A stretch of DNA of 64,000 nucleotides from CATOSK01 sp034423195 (GTDB taxonomy: Bacteria; Chloroflexota; Dehalococcoidia; Lucifugimonadales; UBA3495), in NCBI GenBank assembly GCA_034423195.1, contig DAOUIZ010000031.1, positions 3,870 to 67,869 of the forward strand, written 5' to 3'. Below the pieces are notes generated by a model. It searched no databases. It had not been told where the DNA came from and saw only the letters and a program-made list of their open reading frames with translations. The position numbers and the translations under genes are program-made. Below are positions 23,425 through 31,322 of this stretch, piece after piece; position 1 is the stretch's first letter; every line of letters starts with the position of its first letter.

Positions 23425-24621
23425 ATGGCAACCAAGATGACTCTGTCGGTCCTCAAGGCCGACGTGGGCTCTATCGGAGGGCACACTAAGCCGTCCCAGC
23501 GCATGATGGACGCCACCCGCGCGGCAGCGTCCGGCGCGGTCAGAAGCGGACTGTTGATCGACACCTTTGTTGCCCATACCGGCGACGACATCGCCATCAT
23601 CGCGTCCCACACCCGGGGCGCCAACGATACCGATGTCCATCAGTTCGCTTGGAACACCTTCTTGGAAGCAACGGACATCGCCCGGGAGTACGGTCTCTAT
23701 GGCGCGGGCCAGGACCTTTTGGCCGATGCCCCATCGGGCAACATAAGAGGCGCCGGTCCGGCGGTGGCGGAGATCGAATTTGACCACGACCCGGTCAAGA
23801 CCAACCCTGTCCGCCCTGCCGAGTCCTTCATGGTTCTGGCCGCCGACAAGTGCGGGCCGGGCGCCTACAACCTCCCCATGTTCCTGGGCTTCGCCGACCC
23901 CATGTATTGCGCCGGCCTGATGCTCCCCCGCATCGGCGAAGGCTTCACCTTCAACATCATCGACATGGACAACATCGAAGGGGACAGCATCATCTCCCTC
24001 AACGCCCCCGAAGACTACTACAAGATAACGGTGCTCCTTCGGGACAACGAACGCTTCGGGATCGATTCCATCGTCTCCCGCCACACCGGACAGGTGGCCG
24101 CCGCCGTGTCCGCCACCCGCCTCCACAACATCGCCGGTTCCTACACCGGCAAGGACGACCCGGTGGCCATCGTTCGGAACCAGGGCATCTTCCCCGCCCC
24201 GGAGGAACTGATCTCCCCCTACGCCAAGGCCCACTACATCGGGGGCGACGCCCGTGGCTCCCACACCATGCCCCTCATGCCTGTCCCCATCAACACTCCC
24301 GTCGTCGGAATGTACTGCCTGCCCCTGGTCTCTTGCGTTGGATTCTCCCTCAACGCCGAGGGCAAGTTCTCCGACTCCCACGCCGACTTCTTCGACAACG
24401 CGGCCTGGGACCACGTCCGCCTCCTCGCCCAGCAGAAGGGCATTGAAATGCGCTCCCAGGGATGGTCCGGCCCCGCCATGTTGCCCTACGGGGAGCTGGA
24501 GTATTCCGGCTTCCGCCAGAGCATCGGCGACCTGGTTGAACGGTTCTCCTTCCGCAACGGCCACCAACCGGGCGTCCCCGAACCTCAGAAAGCCGGCGCC
24601 GGGGACGGCAACGCCGACTAA
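23425..24621 (+). CDS. Bifunctional fructose-1,6-bisphosphate aldolase/phosphatase (class V FBPase)
   Basis: This 398-aa protein matches archaeal-type FBPA/P. It shows the N-terminal metal-binding segment LKADVGSIGGHTKPSQRMM, HTGDDIAIIASHTRG, IIDMDNIEGDSIISLNAPEDYYKITVL split over two motifs (the latter bearing the Tyr and the Schiff-base Lys), YIGGDARGSHTMPLMPVP and LPLVSCVGFSLN. It makes fructose-6-phosphate from triose phosphates in one active site, so it commits carbon to gluconeogenesis. The family is typical of archaea and deep-branching, often thermophilic or autotrophic, bacteria. The ATG at 23425 has an AGGAGG SD; earlier in-frame codons overlap the promoter. It is monocistronic. Confidence 0.95.
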   Translation: MATKMTLSVLKADVGSIGGHTKPSQRMMDATRAAASGAVRSGLLIDTFVAHTGDDIAIIASHTRGANDTDVHQFAWNTFLEATDIAREYGLYGAGQDLLADAPSGNIRGAGPAVAEIEFDHDPVKTNPVRPAESFMVLAADKCGPGAYNLPMFLGFADPMYCAGLMLPRIGEGFTFNIIDMDNIEGDSIISLNAPEDYYKITVLLRDNERFGIDSIVSRHTGQVAAAVSATRLHNIAGSYTGKDDPVAIVRNQGIFPAPEELISPYAKAHYIGGDARGSHTMPLMPVPINTPVVGMYCLPLVSCVGFSLNAEGKFSDSHADFFDNAAWDHVRLLAQQKGIEMRSQGWSGPAMLPYGELEYSGFRQSIGDLVERFSFRNGHQPGVPEPQKAGAGDGNAD

Positions 24622-24777
24622 CCGGAGCCGGCCCCGCAACCCAAGCGTTCTCGCTCCCCGCAGACCATCCCGCCGCCACCGCCTACGCGCGGGGGCGGCA
24701 CCCCGGACACCCGTAGCCATCAGCCGCGCCGCCTAGAACGGCACCCCGCCCGGCATGACAGCATCCAACCTCCCATT

Positions 24778-24936
24778 CTGAAACCACCAACATGCAGATG
24801 CTGCAGGGCCATATCTGCACTTGCTATGTTCAACTATTGCCATTCTATATGGAATAGCTGGCTCAACGCCTGTTTTCTTCGGTCGTCGGCCGACGGCATC
24901 GTGAACGCCAACTGAGCCTCGAGACCCCAAAAGCGA
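24778..24936 (+). repeat. Diverged direct repeat, right copy
   Basis: ACCACCAACATGCAGATGCTGCAG, then TATGTTCAACTATT, and further on CCTCGAGACCCCAAAAGCGAT. It is collinear with 23155-23313 on the other side of the aldolase/phosphatase gene. Confidence 0.4.
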
Positions 24937-25045
24937 TGCGAGACTACATAGAATTTTACCCCGGCCACTGGGCGGTTCTTGCTCGGGGATGGGGCAGAAT
25001 CAGTTTGTGAACGAACATTCTGCTCCCATTCCCTCTTCTGAACGA

Positions 25046-25073
25046 AACAATCCCCGGGTCACCGGGGATTGTT
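25046..25073 (-). terminator. Hairpin downstream of hicA
   Basis: A perfect 12-bp stem, AACAATCCCCGG / CCGGGGATTGTT, has a GTCA loop and lies 73-100 nt after the hicA stop on the minus strand. It is followed by TCGTTC rather than a clean U-run. Confidence 0.5.
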
Positions 25074-25080
25074 CAAAGCT

Positions 25081-25132
25081 GGGATTGAGGGTTGGGATCG
25101 AGGGTTGGGATCGAGGGTTGGGATCGAGGGTT
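25081..25132. repeat. Four tandem copies of a 13-bp unit
   Basis: GGGATTGAGGGTT followed by three exact copies of GGGATCGAGGGTT. It lies between the hairpin and the hicA stop codon, so it would be in the 3' end of the hicBA transcript. Confidence 0.8.
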
Positions 25133-25145
25133 GTCTGCCGATAGG

Positions 25146-25403
25146 TCAAATCATCCCTAGACGTTTGGCATCATCTTCGGTCCAGCGAGCGCTATCGATT
25201 ATGTTCTTCAAAGTGCCGAGAGGTATTGTGTCATTTGGCTTATGGTAGTGAATGAAAACTTTCCTGCCATCAGGATGAATGTAACCCCTGCTGGAACTTC
25301 TGCTCTTTGACGATTGAGCGAAACCATCGCGCTCCAGTGCTCTAACTATCTCCCTGACGGGAACATTCCGAAGTTTGGATACTGGAACAAGAGCAACGTT
25401 CAT
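25146..25403 (-). CDS. HicA-like toxin (mRNA interferase family)
   Basis: This 85-aa protein has the HicA double-stranded-RNA-binding-like fold signature: VREIVRALERDGFAQ, HPDGRKVFIHYH, TIPLGTLKNIIDSA. HicA toxins cleave mRNA using a single His in a G-S-H motif located five residues before the HPDG His. Here that position is Ser (SSSRGYIHPDG), so catalytic activity is doubtful or uses another residue. Its start overlaps the hicB stop by 4 nt (ATGA), the usual coupling of such modules. Confidence 0.78.
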   Translation of the reverse strand: MNVALVPVSKLRNVPVREIVRALERDGFAQSSKSRSSSRGYIHPDGRKVFIHYHKPNDTIPLGTLKNIIDSARWTEDDAKRLGMI

Positions 25404-25696
25404 GCGTGGACTGGGATGCTTATGCTCTCGCTATAGACAGAAACCCCACTCACGTAGCCCGTTGCGTCTACACCCTTCTGCTCGAGGGAATTTCCATGCT
25501 CTACGCTGTCGGGGCAGACGGGTTCGCCAGCTTCCTCCATGACTTCCAAAAACACCACGGCCATTTCAGTCAGTGCTTCCAGAGCTTCTTGCTTGGTGTC
25601 TCCCCAAGCTCCACAAGCCGGGTAGGAAGCAAGCCAGGCACTCCAACGCCCGTCTTCTTCCAATTCTAATGTGACCTTGAGATTGTAAGTATCCAC
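25400..25696 (-). CDS. HicB-like antitoxin
   Basis: This 98-aa protein has the partial RNase-H-like fold of HicB antitoxins: LKVTLELEEDGRWSAWLASYPACGAWGDTKQEALEALTEM. HicB binds and neutralises HicA and often represses its own promoter. The GTG at 25696 is chosen because AGGAGATACA precedes it; an upstream TTG at 25747 lacks an SD. The C-terminal DNA-binding domain found in longer HicB proteins is not obvious. The antitoxin gene comes first, as in the hicBA orientation. Confidence 0.78.
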   Translation of the reverse strand: MDTYNLKVTLELEEDGRWSAWLASYPACGAWGDTKQEALEALTEMAVVFLEVMEEAGEPVCPDSVEHGNSLEQKGVDATGYVSGVSVYSESISIPVHA

Positions 25697-25774
25697 TGTA
25701 TCTCCTGATTTCAAGGATTCCAGTGACCGAAACACCCGAGCATACAAGGAACTGGTTGCGGACTCTTAAAAACC

Positions 25775-25803
25775 ACGCTATCCAACCAACCGCGCTTTGT
25801 CAA
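25775..25803 (-). promoter_or_regulatory. Promoter of hicBA
   Basis: On the minus strand TTGACA (25798-25803), 17-bp spacer, TAGCGT (25775-25780). The perfect -35 compensates for a poor -10. It lies about 80 nt before the hicB GTG. Confidence 0.55.
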
Positions 25804-25865
25804 TGCGTTGTTTGGGCGCTCACTTCGACTCTCCGTAGGGCAAGAGAAGTCTTCTAGCTGCTAAA

Positions 25866-25895
25866 AACCATTGCCCCGGGTTAAACCCGGGGCAA
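25866..25895 (-). terminator. Rho-independent terminator of aminotransferase gene
   Basis: On the minus strand the stem TTGCCCCGGG / CCCGGGGCAA (10 bp, loop TTTAA) is followed by TGGTTTTTAGC. It begins 43 nt after the aminotransferase stop. Confidence 0.75.
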
Positions 25896-25937
25896 TCGCA
25901 TCGCGTGGGCGTTGCGGTGAGTCCAGGAAAGCGCCGT

Positions 25938-27131
25938 CTATAGGACTCCGTGCCGCTCGAAGATGCGGGCCAGTTCGGCCACCCCGTCGTAGTTGGTCTG
26001 GGGCGAAGGATGCCCGAAGCACAGCCGCGCGCAGTTGGCCCCCCGTCCCTCCGGCGAGAACATGCTCCCATTGTAGTAGCCCACGCCCTCCTCGAATGAC
26101 TGCTCCTGGAGCGATGCCAAGTCGGTTCCTTCCGGCATCTCCAGCCAGACGTACAGCCCGCCTTCGGGCTTCACCCACTTGGCCGCATCCCCGAAGTTCT
26201 CCCCCAGCGACGCCAGCATGGCATCCCGTTTGGCCCGCAGCGCATCGTTCTGCTCGTTTATGTGGTCGTACATATTGTTCCGCAGGTATTCCTCCACCGC
26301 CAGCGCCGCGAACTGGTTCACCCCGCCGCCGCCCTTGAAGCTCATCGCCCGCTGCCGCACCTCCAGCGGGGCTACCATGTAGCCCAGCCGCATCCCCGGG
26401 GCTACGATTTTGGAGAAGGAGCCAACGTAGAGCACCTGCCCGTTGTCGTCCATCGAGTGGAAGGACGTCACATCATCGCCCTCGAACCGCAGGTCCACGT
26501 AGCAGTCGTCTTCCAGGATCGGCACACCCCGTTCCCGGCAAATGTCCAGCACCCGCCGCCGCCGTTCCAGGGTCATCGTCCAGCCCATCGGGTTCTGGAA
26601 CGCCGGGATGGTGTAAAGGTACTTCACCCGTTTCCCTTCCCCTTCCGCAGCCCGCATGATTTCTTCCAGCGACTCCGGGATGATCCCCTGGTCGTCGCAG
26701 CGCACCCCCCTGACGTCACCTCCGAACAGCCGTATCTGCCGCAGGGTGCCCAGATAGACGAACTCCTCCGTCAGCACCACGTCCCCCGGGTCCGTCAGGG
26801 CCTGGATGATCATGGAAATGCCTTCACCGGAACCCGATGTGAGCACGATGTCGTCGACGTTGACCGCCATGTTCCGGTCCCGTTGCAGCTTCTCCGCCAC
26901 CAGTTGCCGCAGGGACGGCAGGCCTGCTGGGACCGGATAGTAAGCCAGGTCCCTCCCCTCCCGGTCAAGGGCGGCCTTCAGCGCGTCCACCAGCCCTTCC
27001 AGGGGCAGTGTCTCCGGGTCGGGGTACGCCACGGCGAAGTCATACTTCGCGTTCCGGTTGCCCCCCCGGTTGCTCACTGGCGCGTGGGCCGAGAAGAAAC
27101 TGTCGTAATTGAACCCGCTGGGACTGGTCAT
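25938..27131 (-). CDS. PLP-dependent aminotransferase, class I/II (2-aminoadipate transaminase/MocR-domain like)
   Basis: This 397-aa fold-type I enzyme shows LAYYPVPAGLPSLRQLVAEKL, DDIVLTSGSGEGISMIIQALT, YTIPAFQNPMGWTMTLERR, ILEDDCYVDLRFEG and the PLP-lysine motif YVGSFSKIVAPGMRLGYM. It resembles LysN/2-aminoadipate aminotransferases and the effector domain of MocR regulators, but lacks a DNA-binding domain. The amino donor and oxo-acid acceptor are not determined. The ATG at 27131 lies 8 nt after AGGAGG; the in-frame GTG at 27137 is too close to it. Confidence 0.9.
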   Translation of the reverse strand: MTSPSGFNYDSFFSAHAPVSNRGGNRNAKYDFAVAYPDPETLPLEGLVDALKAALDREGRDLAYYPVPAGLPSLRQLVAEKLQRDRNMAVNVDDIVLTSGSGEGISMIIQALTDPGDVVLTEEFVYLGTLRQIRLFGGDVRGVRCDDQGIIPESLEEIMRAAEGEGKRVKYLYTIPAFQNPMGWTMTLERRRRVLDICRERGVPILEDDCYVDLRFEGDDVTSFHSMDDNGQVLYVGSFSKIVAPGMRLGYMVAPLEVRQRAMSFKGGGGVNQFAALAVEEYLRNNMYDHINEQNDALRAKRDAMLASLGENFGDAAKWVKPEGGLYVWLEMPEGTDLASLQEQSFEEGVGYYNGSMFSPEGRGANCARLCFGHPSPQTNYDGVAELARIFERHGVL

Positions 27132-27258
27132 GTTCACTTCCTCCTGCGTGGTCAGTAGGGTCAGGCTGTGCGGTCACAGGCTATGTGGTCAATGGTAGGC
27201 TCAGGTGGTTGCCCCGTGCCTCCGCGGCATCGGGAATACCCCGATGAAAATAGCTCGG

Positions 27259-29046
27259 TTACTCGGCCAGCCGCAGGGACAGGTCCCGCAGTTGCGAGGC
27301 GTCTACCGCCGCTGGGGCCCCGAACAGCAGATCCGACCCGCTCTGGGTCTTGGGAAAGGCGATAACGTCCCGGATGGACTCGGCCCCCGTCAGGATCGCA
27401 ACGAATCGGTCAATCCCCGGCGCTATCCCTCCGTGGGGCGGCGCTCCATACTCGAAAGCCTCCAGGATATGCCCGAACCTCTCCTCGACATCCTCCGGCT
27501 TGTGCCCCAGCGCCCGGAACACCTTCTCCTGCAGTTCCCGCCGGTGGATTCGGATGCTGCCGCTGGCCAGTTCCGATCCGTTGCACACCAGGTCATAAGC
27601 CTGGGATTCAATCCCTCCCAGGTCCTCCGAATCCAGCATGCTCTCCTTCCCCGGTGCCGGTGCGGTGAACGGGTGGTGCGACGAGTCCCATCGGCTGGCA
27701 TCGTCGTCCCACTCAAACAGCGGGAACCCAGTAACAAACGCAAAAGCCAGTTCATCCGGGTCGGCCAGTTGTAGGGACTCCCCCAAGTGATTTCGCATCG
27801 AATCCAACCACTGGTTCACTTGCCGGGCTTGCCCCGCCATCAGCAGGATCAAGTCCCCCCGGTTCGACCCCATTCTTTGCGCCACTCGCCGTGTCCATTC
27901 CACCGGCATACGCAACCCTGGGGACAGCAGCGCGGATTCGTCGTTCAGGCCCTCTAGGGGCCCCTCGCCTCTCAGCCGGATGTGGCTCATCCCGGCCGCT
28001 CCGAATCCCTTGGCCGTCTCCTCCAGCCGCCGCATGTCCGAACCGGTCTGTTCCGCCAGCCCCGGGACCACCATTCCCTTGATGATGCCCCCCTGCGCCG
28101 CGGTGTTCAGAAAAACCCGGAACTCTGTCTCCTTGGCCAGGTCGGTGATATCCGTCATCCCCAGCCCGAACCGCAGGTCCGGCTTGTCGGACCCGTAGCG
28201 GCTCATCGCCTCGTCGTAGGTCAACCTTTGGAAGGGGATTTGCAGCTTCTTGTGCGGGGCGACCGCCTTCACCATCCCGGTGTAAAGCTCCTCAGTGAGG
28301 GAAAGGATGTCCTCCTGCTCCACGAAGCTCATCTCCAGGTCCAGCTGGGTGAACTCCGGCTGCCGGTCCGCCCTCAGGTCCTCATCCCGGAAGCAGCGGG
28401 CAATCTGGAAGTACTTCTCCACCCCGGCCACCATCAGCAGCTGCTTCAACTGTTGCGGCGACTGCGGGAGCGCGTAGAAACTTCCCTTCTGCAAACGGCT
28501 TGGCACCAGGAAGTCCCGTGCCCCTTCCGGTGTGCTCTTGATCAGGATCGGCGTCTCCACCTCCAGGAACCCCCGGTCGCTGAGGAAATCCCGGATGTAC
28601 TTCACCACCCGGTGTCTCAGCAGCAGGTTCTCCTGCATCACCGGCCGCCGCAGGTCCAGGTACCGGTACTTCAACCGCAACCCCTCGTCGGCGGATACGT
28701 CGTCGGTGATATAGAAGGGAGGCGTCAGAGACGAGTTCAGGACCTCGACGCCCTCCACCATCACCTCCACCGTGCCGGTGGGCATGGACGGGTTCTCCGA
28801 CCCCTCCGGGCGTTTCAGGACGGCCCCGCAGACCTTTATGACCCACTCCGACCGCAGTTGGTCGGCTACTTCATAGGCGCCCGGGGACACTTCCGGGTTG
28901 AACACCACCTGCGCTATCCCGGACCGGTCCCGCAGGTCCACGAAGATAACGCCGCCGTGGTCCCGGCGGCGGGCCACCCACCCGTACAGTGTGACCTGGG
29001 ATTCGATATTTTCTTCGCGAAGCTCGCCGCAGTTTGTACGTATCAG
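27259..29046 (-). CDS. aspS: Aspartyl-tRNA synthetase (non-canonical start)
   Basis: This ~595-aa class II synthetase has an N-terminal OB fold (CGELREENIESQVTLYGWV, RRRDHGGVIFVDLRDRSGI), motif 2 FRDEDLRADRQPEFTQLD, the bacterial GAD insertion (~residues 300-440), GGIESQAYDLVCNGSELASGS and motif 3 GGIAPGIDRFVAIL. It charges tRNA-Asp. The conserved N-terminus continues upstream of GTG 28977 to codons ATC-CTG-ATA-CGT, where an in-frame TAA (29050-29052) ends the frame. No ATG, GTG or TTG lies between them. CTG at 29046 is 9 nt after GGAG and is taken as the start; ATC 29049 and ATA 29043 are alternatives. An ATG at 29061 is in frame but three codons before the TAA, so a nonsense change or base error is also possible. 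Confidence 0.93.
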   Translation of the reverse strand: MIRTNCGELREENIESQVTLYGWVARRRDHGGVIFVDLRDRSGIAQVVFNPEVSPGAYEVADQLRSEWVIKVCGAVLKRPEGSENPSMPTGTVEVMVEGVEVLNSSLTPPFYITDDVSADEGLRLKYRYLDLRRPVMQENLLLRHRVVKYIRDFLSDRGFLEVETPILIKSTPEGARDFLVPSRLQKGSFYALPQSPQQLKQLLMVAGVEKYFQIARCFRDEDLRADRQPEFTQLDLEMSFVEQEDILSLTEELYTGMVKAVAPHKKLQIPFQRLTYDEAMSRYGSDKPDLRFGLGMTDITDLAKETEFRVFLNTAAQGGIIKGMVVPGLAEQTGSDMRRLEETAKGFGAAGMSHIRLRGEGPLEGLNDESALLSPGLRMPVEWTRRVAQRMGSNRGDLILLMAGQARQVNQWLDSMRNHLGESLQLADPDELAFAFVTGFPLFEWDDDASRWDSSHHPFTAPAPGKESMLDSEDLGGIESQAYDLVCNGSELASGSIRIHRRELQEKVFRALGHKPEDVEERFGHILEAFEYGAPPHGGIAPGIDRFVAILTGAESIRDVIAFPKTQSGSDLLFGAPAAVDASQLRDLSLRLAE

Positions 29047-29134
29047 GATTTAACGCTCCATCTGGGAATGAGTCAGTCGGATCGGAGTCAGCTCCCAGCC
29101 TTTCCGCCGGGGGCCTGCCTGGTTCATCGTCCCC

Positions 29135-30937
29135 TCAGATGCCGCCGAACTGTTGAAAAATATCCGCGAAGGGACTTTGCTGCGGTGACAGGGCCTCCGC
29201 CACCAGCGGGGCCAGCTCTGCCGGTTCGTCCACCGGCGGCCAGCAGACCGTATCCAGGCAAACGTGGGCCTGCGCCCGGGAGGCGTCCCCTCGTCTCACG
29301 AACTTCACCATTGGATTGGGATGGGTCAACCCTGCCGTGGCCCGTATCATCGCCCGGGTGTCGTCAGACCCGGGTTGTCCCTCTATAATAATCTCCACTG
29401 GCTCGCTCAGGAAACGTTCGACGGCCAGGGCGTAACCCGCGGCATGTTCCCCGTAGGCCCGGTTTACCTCCGCAAAGGCGCTGAGCGTCCGTCGTGCCGC
29501 CTCCAGGCAGTCCGGGTCGCCGGTGGACCGATGCAGCTTCATCAGACCCTGTACCGCCGCCACGTTTTCCGGCAGCGGCTTCTCCCGCAAGGCTAGGTAT
29601 CCCAGGGGTTCTTCGATCTGCTCTATGTCGTAGAACCCGCCGTGCGCATGGTCATAGAAAGCCTCCAACACCTTCGTGGCCGCTTCCCCCGCTCGTTCCA
29701 GGTACGCCCCGCTTGTCCCGCCGGAGAGATTGGCGGCGTCCACCAATCCGTTCAGCAAATGCGCCCAGTCCGTCAACAGTTGCCCGTCTGGGGATGGCTC
29801 GGCCCCCGCCGCCGAAAAAACGTGGGGCAGATTTCCGCTCTCTGCCATGTTCCACAGCCTATCCAGTATTCGTTTCCCGGTTTCCAGGAGTTCCTCTCGC
29901 CCCAACCCCCACGCCGCCGCCATCAGCAGTGACGCCGCCTGCCCGCTCAGGCTCGCGTAGCACCACGGATCGGTTGGCGGCGGCGGTTCGCTGGCTCGCG
30001 CTTCCGGGGGAAGGTCGTAATACTCCGAGTGCGCCCCTTGGCTTCCCCTGAATCCCTTCGCTGCCGGGTCGTAAAGCTGGCCCAGCAGGTAGTCCAGCGT
30101 GTCGTTGGCGGCTTTTCCATACTTGGAACTGTCCAGCAGAAGGTGCGCCTCCAGGAACACCCTGGCCAACCCGATGTTGTCTTCTAGCATCTTCTCATGC
30201 TGTCCCTGGCTCCAGTCGCCGTCATTGCAGTAGCGGAAAAATCCCCCCTCCACACGGTCCGCCAACTCCCCGTCAAGCATCGCGTCCAGGGTTTTGGCCA
30301 GCGCGGCCCGGTAGAAGTCCTCCCCCGTCGTCCGGTACAGGTGAAGCAGAAATTCCAGGACTGGCACACTCGGAAACTTGGGGGCCTCTCCAAACCCGCC
30401 GTTGCGCGCGTCGTACGTTCCCATCACCCGGCGGGCCATGCGGTCCACCATTTCCGGCCCAAGCTCCGCGCCCGCCGAGACCTTCAAGACCTCCTCCCGC
30501 CGTTGCCTCAGCAGGATGTTGGCCTGGTCGTACAGCCCCGGCTTCCCGGAATCGTAAGCCCGCCGGACTTCGCCCAGCATGGCCATGAGTTGATTTGGCG
30601 GAAGGTAGGTGGCGCCCGCTACGTATCCTCCGTGCCCCGTCAGGAACACCGTGGAAGGCCATCCCCCGACGTTGTATCGCGAGTTGATGTCCGGTCGGTG
30701 GTCGTTGTCTGCCTTCACCGCCACGAAATGCTCGCTGACGAAAGCCGCCACGTCCGGATCAGTGTATGTGTCTTCGTCCATGACGCGGCACCAGTAGCAC
30801 CAGACCGCGCCGATGGAAAGCAGTACCGGCTTTCCCTCTTTTTGCGCCAACGCGAAGGCATCCGCGCCCCACGGCAGCCACTCGATGCGGCTGCCGGGAG
30901 AAGGGGAAACGCCGCCCCATTCCGCGCTTTGGGTCAT
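29135..30937 (-). CDS. Thioredoxin-fold/DUF255 protein (YyaL/SPATA20 family)
   Basis: This 600-aa protein has an N-terminal thioredoxin-like domain with the active-site pair VWCYWCRVMDEDTY (normally WCHWCH) and NVGGWPSTVFLTG. A long (alpha/alpha)6-barrel region follows, carrying GGFGEAPKFPSVPVLEFLL, DRVEGGFFRYCNDGDWSQ and HEKMLEDNIGLA. These identify the DUF255/SSP411 family, conserved in all domains with no established reaction. The start at 30937 (MTQSAEWG) is taken from where homologous sequence begins; the SD is weak. It is divergent from the HtrA-like gene. Confidence 0.9.
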   Translation of the reverse strand: MTQSAEWGGVSPSPGSRIEWLPWGADAFALAQKEGKPVLLSIGAVWCYWCRVMDEDTYTDPDVAAFVSEHFVAVKADNDHRPDINSRYNVGGWPSTVFLTGHGGYVAGATYLPPNQLMAMLGEVRRAYDSGKPGLYDQANILLRQRREEVLKVSAGAELGPEMVDRMARRVMGTYDARNGGFGEAPKFPSVPVLEFLLHLYRTTGEDFYRAALAKTLDAMLDGELADRVEGGFFRYCNDGDWSQGQHEKMLEDNIGLARVFLEAHLLLDSSKYGKAANDTLDYLLGQLYDPAAKGFRGSQGAHSEYYDLPPEARASEPPPPTDPWCYASLSGQAASLLMAAAWGLGREELLETGKRILDRLWNMAESGNLPHVFSAAGAEPSPDGQLLTDWAHLLNGLVDAANLSGGTSGAYLERAGEAATKVLEAFYDHAHGGFYDIEQIEEPLGYLALREKPLPENVAAVQGLMKLHRSTGDPDCLEAARRTLSAFAEVNRAYGEHAAGYALAVERFLSEPVEIIIEGQPGSDDTRAMIRATAGLTHPNPMVKFVRRGDASRAQAHVCLDTVCWPPVDEPAELAPLVAEALSPQQSPFADIFQQFGGI

Positions 30938-31322
30938 CGGAACACCAACTTTGGCAACTCTCGGAAAAACTCGCTGGAATCTGGTTATCAATCGGAACCC
31001 GGTTTGCCGGATTACGTTAGCATAGGGTAGGCCGATTTTCAACGAACTAAGGATGCGCAAACCCCGCCCGGCCACTATAGAACCGCCCGCTTCCGCCGGG
31101 CGTAAACCATGGCTGAGGGGCGCTGTCTTATGTTGCTGTCGGCCCACGCGGCGCCGGTCACAATTTCGTCAAGATTGTCCTGCTGAGCTTTGGTATGATT
31201 ACTATGGCGTCCGAAAGGACATCCTTCCTGACATTGCGTATGTATGAGGGCTTCACCTCCCGGTCGCCCTGATTCTTAAGACTATCGCCTTCAATCGTTA
31301 TCGCTGCTACGAGGGTTGAGCC
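30938..31322. other. 385-bp divergent intergenic region
   Basis: No gene seen. On the minus strand TTGAAA (31037-31042), 17-bp spacer and TAACGT (31014-31019) form a candidate promoter for the DUF255 gene. Plus-strand promoter candidates for the HtrA gene near 31175-31205 and 31276-31304 are weak. Confidence 0.4.

Larger units (their letters stand above)
24622..25145. other. 524-bp non-coding region after FBP aldolase/phosphatase
   Basis: No gene seen. It contains the right copy of the diverged repeat (24778-24936), an imperfect inverted pair GGGGCAGAAT/ATTCTGCTCCC near 24993-25029, a hairpin (25046-25073) and a 13-bp tandem repeat (25081-25132). Confidence 0.55.

Noticed and set aside
24733..24930. 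Small gene of 65 codons on the minus strand
   Set aside because: It lies inside the diverged repeat, has no SD and no recognisable motif.
25081..25132. CRISPR array
   Set aside because: The 13-bp units are directly adjacent without spacers and no cas gene is present.
27982..29388. Open frame of 468 codons on the plus strand
   Set aside because: It is antisense to aspS. His/Arg/Gln-rich with no motifs.
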